A DNA stretch of 64,000 nt, from NCBI GenBank assembly GCA_000320545.1, contig ADNK01001322.1, positions 1 to 64,000 on the forward strand. Reading direction: 5' to 3'. Origin of the DNA: Bigelowiella natans CCMP2755. Lineage: Eukaryota > Cercozoa > Chlorarachniophyceae. Positions 59,709-64,000 of the stretch are shown in pieces. The notes under the pieces were generated by a model. That model did no database searches, was not told where the DNA came from, and was given only the letters and a program-made list of their open reading frames with translations. Numbering within the stretch: the first letter of the stretch is position 1; every line of letters begins with the position of its first letter. A program made the position numbers and the translations under genes.

Positions 59709-60171
59709 GTGCTCGAATGTAGTGCGTTGTGAGTATCTATCCACACCTGTAACGAGCTCGCCCCCCCCCATCATCATCATCAACACCGTCATTAACACCA
59801 TCACTATTGTTGTCATTTATGTACTGTCCAACACGCGTATTCGAGGTTGTCGCAAGGATGAAAATCCATCAGTTAGTTTACCATGTAGCTTAGTTGCGTT
59901 TTATGCATCATCATTCTGGAGTAGAAGTTGGAGCTGGAGGATGCTGTTGTAGGATGCGTTACACTCTTACGATAAAATAGGCACAAGTTCTTATCAGACG
60001 TTATGTTTGAATTTGTTGGTAAGTGGGTGTTGTCTCATGACGGATATTGCGAAATTTTTTACAACAACAATTACAACAACAATTACAACAACAATTACAA
60101 CAACAATTACAACAACAGAAGAGGGGGGAGGGAATAAGAAACTTGCAATACACAGCTTGCCTTCTATTCAG
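59709..60171. other. Divergent promoter region with 12-bp tandem repeat
   Basis: Between the FN3 gene (-) and the PPR-like gene (+). The 12-bp unit TTACAACAACAA is repeated about five times at 60061-60118, just upstream of the chosen start. Confidence 0.5.
60061..60118 (+). repeat. 12-bp tandem repeat, about five units
   Basis: Unit TTACAACAACAA, upstream of the PPR-like gene start. Confidence 0.9.
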
Positions 60172-61959
60172 ATGCAAAGGATTCTAAGCTCCGTGGTTGC
60201 CAGAGCAGGAGCGAAAAGAACAAAAATTCCATACCAGGGCGTCGCCACACCACCCTTCACCGACCACGGTGGCATGAGGTTCGAATTTTACAAGTTATCT
60301 CACACAACGTTAAAAGTAAGCGTTGTGAACGCAACTAGTTGTCTTGTTCGCCGGCTCAATTCTCAAGTTGACACGGACTCTAAGACAAAATACGACGAAT
60401 ATCTCCTCAAATCAGCTCAGACTATTGGGCAGGCGAGAAAGCTTAAAAGGCAACTCGTGTCGCTCTACAAAGACAACAAACAGAGGAATAGATTTGATCA
60501 CATCTTTCTGACGGTCTGTGCTCGCCAGGGAGGTCTGACTGCCGCCGAGAAACAAATTAATGGGATGAGAAATGTTGGTGAAACGATCACCGCCACCACA
60601 TATGGCCTTCTCTTCATGGCAGCCGAGAAATTTGTGCAGAATGAGACAAAGGAGGCCCCCAAAGCAATTTCAGTTTTACAAGAAGCATTTAAATACATGA
60701 GTGGTGCTGATATTATCCCTACAACGAAACATTTCAACCTATTCTTGAGTTGCATTCAGCACGACGATCGGGCCGACGAACTCGCTCAGAATGTGCTTGT
60801 ACAGATGGAGAATCTAGACGTCCAACCAGACCGCGAAACGTTCTTAAAGCTCCTTATTTGCTGTTCGATTAGTTGCCAAAAGGCCAAGAAAAAAGCGAAA
60901 ATCCTGAATAGAGCAAAAGATTATTTCAAAATGATGGTGGAGGATTACCAATATAGTCCCTCAACCACACACTACCGTAATAGTGACATTAACATACCAT
61001 CTGCCCCACTTGTTCAATGAAATACCGTGCTGGCCTGTGTTTCATTTTTAATATACACATGTAATTACTAGAGATGTAGAAACTAAGTAGTACTTATATT
61101 GACATCGATAGTTACTTAGAAACTGACAATATGATTTCATGTTTGTTATTAAGGAGCGCTAAAGAATGTTGGCTCAAGTGCAAGAAGGATTGATGAAGTT
61201 ACTGAATATCTACAAGAACGAGGACTCCTCAAGGACGATGGACATATAGAAGATATGTTTCGCCTCGAATCACATCTTCAGCGAATTCGGCGTACTAGTC
61301 GGCCCCCCCGTTCGCGCCATCCTAACCCGAGAGACATGGAAGCAGTGAAAGATCTACTTAAGAAGTTGCCCCGGCACCTAATAGAGGATAGAGATTTAGC
61401 TGATTTAGTTAGAATTACAGCAGATATGGACCAGCCTATGGAGGCGGAAAGTTTCTTGAATAAGATGAGACAACCTAAGTTCGCCGTGTGCAAGCTCGTA
61501 TTAGGTGCTTGGCATAACAGTGATGATTTCGGACAGTGTGAGAGGTTCTTCGAATCGTTAATAGAATCCAGGTTCCACGAGATGTTGGGTGTGGAGTACT
61601 ACCTCATGATGATCCATAATATGCCTAAATGGAGAGATGGCACCATGTTTGCTGCTGAGAAATATTTTGACTTAATGGAAAAAAGTTTTGGTTCACCAAA
61701 ACTAAGCTGGTTCCATGCCATCTTTCGGGCTTGTAGCCACTTCCAAGATGTGAATAGGATGAAGTATTGGTGTGAGCGTCTGACGTATCATAAAAATCTG
61801 ACCCCAAATAGTACAACCTTGCAACTATTGAATTGGTCCGAAGACTTAAAGCCTTACACGGAGAGAATAAATAGCATTGTCAATCGGAAGCAAGGCACTC
61901 CTGAAAGGTTAAAAGGACTTTCAGATGACAATGGAGCCCCATTGACCTGTGGCAAATAG
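60172..61959 (+). CDS. PPR-like helical repeat protein, probably mitochondrial
   Basis: Two exons, 60172-60976 and 61154-61959, join in phase (CAC TAC C|GA GCG) to 536 aa. The start MQRILSSVVARAGAKRTKIP is a good mitochondrial presequence; frames continuing upstream run into the 12-bp repeat and are rejected. Helical repeats of about 35 residues are visible: FDHIFLTVCARQGGLTAAEK, TYGLLFMAAEKF, TKHFNLFLSCIQHDDRADE, AVCKLVLGAWHNSDDFGQCE and WFHAIFRACSHFQDVNRMKY. The pattern of pentatricopeptide repeats implies organellar RNA binding. No DYW, SMR or RNase domain is present. The layout is somewhat like PTCD3/mS39, but I cannot assign an orthologue. Confidence 0.72.
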
Positions 61960-63637
61960 TGCATAACCATCACAGGATGTGAATGAGAAATTGAATAATA
62001 AAAGATAACGAGGATGAGACGAAAGCTAGATCGACCGACACTTTGGCATGGAGCACGCAAAGGCGTGGAGTTTCAAGCCAGGATGGGGATTCAGCGACGA
62101 TGTGCATCGTGATTGTTAAATGCATTCGTTGCTTCATTTTCCATGAGAAAATCATCGCTTAGCAACATCAAAACAACGAGCAATGAGTAACTAACAATGC
62201 GCATAGCTGTCGCCAAACATCAACGTGGGCATGCGTGCAACTAGTTGATTGCCACTGCGATTGAACGTCGTTTCACTGATGGACACAGTGTCAGATTCAC
62301 ACCAAGCACACATCGCATCGCAGGCGCTACAGTCCATGTTGGACACACGGCATCCCATCAGATCTAGAGATGCATGCACCACCCACATCATGCGACATCT
62401 CTAGACCTCATACTAGCATGTTGTAGTCTGTTGGTGCAATGAATCACTGAGTGCGTGCTTTGCGCAGGACAAAATGAATGTTTGCATCGACAGTGGAATG
62501 ATCGGTGCGATTGAACCTTGTTTCGACACGGAACGCACTCTCTCTCTGCACCACGCTAGCACGCCACAGTGGCCAGTCTAGCAGTGGTTCATGCCAGCAA
62601 GCTGATGTGTGTCACTCCGCGGCACCTCGCTCGCTAACTCAGCCTGTTTCGACTTCGATCGTGGTCATTGTGCTTTCTGCATTGCTCACTGCTTTGTCTC
62701 ATGCATCTGATCAGGAGCAGCCTTCTCGTCAGCACAGAGTGGATGACTTGGTTCTAAAACGCACCAGCGCACACGTTTGAATCGGACGCGGCAGTGCATT
62801 TTTTTCCTGAACCACCCACTTCTCGTGTCTGTCGGGATCATCAGCCATCACTTTGATCGTTTTGCAAGGCGAAGCTGGCACTGCAGCGCCACTTGGTGGG
62901 TCATCACTCATCACCTTGGGCTGGTGGGGACAAGCGTGCAGAGAAGTTCTGTTCGACTTCATTTTTGAACGTCTTGCAACGTTTTGGAAGTGCAGTTCTT
63001 CATCGCGTTTGCTTTGGTTGTTCAGGCTAGCAAGGCACTGATGAACGGCAATGGCGTGCACCAACCGCACCAAACGTCACAACGGTGTGTCAGACACGCA
63101 CACTGCTCCGTCCACTTGCTGTGCACCGTCCGTTCCATGCACAGTCTGTTCACAAGCTCCTAGTTGCGCTGAAGCAAGATGTCGGGAAAACCCCTCTGCA
63201 CCACGTGGCAGGTGGGTCGCAGGTTTCACTTCAATCACTGCGTCGATCGTTCAGAGTCTCTCTGTCTCTCTGTTGCCCCACCCCCCCCCCCCCCCCCCCA
63301 TCTTTTCAGACGCACGTGGCACAGGCACACGGGTCTTCCGAGTTGAAGACGCGTTCGCTGTCCAACAAAGCGTGTCTAGCCAAACTTGCTGTGCTCTGGT
63401 GGTGGGCGCACTCATTTCGTGTCGTCAACCTGTTCGACCCTGGAGCATCGTCGAGGAATCTGCCGGGTTGCAGAGCGGAGTTTTTGCACGTTTAGCATGT
63501 TCGTTAGTTGGTCAAGGAACAGTCGAATGCTTGACTGACCAGCTACAACTACTTTCACAAAGTGCAAATTTAGTTTAGATATGCACGGATATTTTCAATC
63601 TCAGAATCAACGGAAAAGATCTAAAAATAATTGCCAG
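61960..63637. other. Gene-poor region, hairpin repeat copy and C tract
   Basis: Open frames overlap on both strands, without splice or domain support. It contains CTAG/GCATGC-rich DNA (62.2-62.6 kb), one hairpin repeat copy at 62960-63045 and a long C tract near 63.28-63.3 kb. Confidence 0.5.
62960..63045 (+). repeat. Hairpin repeat, copy E
   Basis: Stem GAACGT (62967-62972), loop CTTGCA, stem ACGTTT (62979-62984), then TGGAAGTGCAGTTCTTCATC, TTGCTTTGGTTGTTCA and a trailing AAGGCACTGATGAAC. It carries the same compensated stem as copy C, with one G-T wobble. Confidence 0.65.
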
Positions 63638-64000
63638 GATATCCACAACCGAGTGCCACCCTGGACCTCTCCCGTGGCGATGAGGTATCAACCACCCCCT
63701 CTTCCTCCTCCCAATTTCCTTTAACGCATCGGTGCATCTATCAGACGACACAGAAATTATGTAAGACGCACAAAGAAGGGAAGCGTCCTAAAGGTCCATT
63801 GTATACTCAAACTGGTGAAGAAGATCTGAATGGTTTGTTCTTGTTCAACGTGACACCCCGCAGGTGGTTGCAGAGCACTATCTACGCACCGACATATGGT
63901 GTGGCTCGGCCCTGTGCACGGTATCGAAAAAATCTTTATTTCCCCTTTACCAACCCCCATCATATTCTGGATGATAATTGGTCCTTGTGTTCTTGCAGGA
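63638..64000 (+). CDS. Exons of an unknown gene leaving the window on the right
   Basis: Two phase-consistent exons: 63638-63684 (TTGCCAG acceptor; YPQPSATLDLSRGDE; GTATCA donor) and 63745-63849 (ATCAG acceptor; TTQKLCKTHKEGKRPKG, then GPLYTQTGEEDLNGLFLFN; GTGACA donor). A strong pyrimidine-rich acceptor ends at 63998, so a third exon starts at 63999. The 5' end and family are not recognised. Confidence 0.4.

Noticed and set aside
63051-63578. 175-aa plus-strand open frame upstream of the right-edge exons
   Set aside because: Spans a C tract, overlaps another open frame, and does not connect in phase to the supported exons.

Overview
The window comes from the nuclear genome of a unicellular eukaryote that I cannot place to a lineage. 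Most genes are cut by short GT-AG introns, and joining exons across them in a consistent phase gives recognisable eukaryotic proteins: RAB5, SEC61 alpha, SKP1, MYG1, FOXRED1, an OMA1-type protease and a kelch propeller. Nothing looks bacterial apart from one VWA gene of a type also common in phages and bacteria. Microsatellites are very frequent in introns and intergenic DNA (TTC, CAT/ATG, GT/CA, TA, GA, TAC). There is no rRNA gene, no CRISPR array and no convincing intact tRNA gene.

Layout. 0-2.1 kb: 5' part of an OMA1-like mitochondrial protease (-), running off the left edge. 2.6-3.7 kb: intronless VWA protein (+). 4.5-13.6 kb: a large secreted or membrane kelch protein (-) whose introns are full of microsatellites. 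15.5-19.9 kb: AAA ATPase (-). 20.4-22.2 kb: PH-domain protein (+). 23.1-26.6 kb: MAP3K-like kinase (-). 27.7-29.2 kb: RAB5 (+), with a 5-nt microexon. 30.3-32.2 kb: SEC61 alpha (-). 33.1-35.9 kb: MYG1 (+), convergent with FOXRED1 (-) at 36.6-40.5 kb. 41.1-41.7 kb: unknown basic protein (+). 43.4-44.3 kb: SKP1 (-). 44.4-45.7 kb: Cys/His-rich gene (-). 47.3-49.6 kb: saposin B plus purple acid phosphatase (+), convergent with a membrane aspartic protease (-) at 50.5-54.1 kb. 56.5-57.6 kb: intronless CFA/coclaurine-N-methyltransferase-like enzyme (+). 58.3-59.7 kb: intronless secreted FN3 protein (-). 60.2-62.0 kb: PPR-like mitochondrial protein (+). 63.6-64.0 kb: exons of an unknown gene leaving on the right.

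The genes do not form a pathway. They are a housekeeping mix: mitochondrial quality control and complex I assembly (OMA1, FOXRED1, MYG1, PPR), secretory and endosomal traffic (SEC61, RAB5, aspartic protease, phosphatase), ubiquitin ligase core (SKP1) and signalling (kinase, PH protein). Four genes look intronless, against an intron-rich background.

The least expected items are a dispersed repeat with a small hairpin that shows compensatory base changes (five copies, 54.7-63.0 kb), the RAB5 microexon, the saposin-phosphatase fusion, a tRNA-like (SINE-head-like) segment inside the kinase coding exon, and intergenic islands rich in short palindromes such as GCTAGC and GCATGC. Splice models were made by eye. 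Where phase and homology agree on both sides I regard them as good; the 5' ends of the AAA, PH and kinase genes and the middle of the kelch gene are unresolved.
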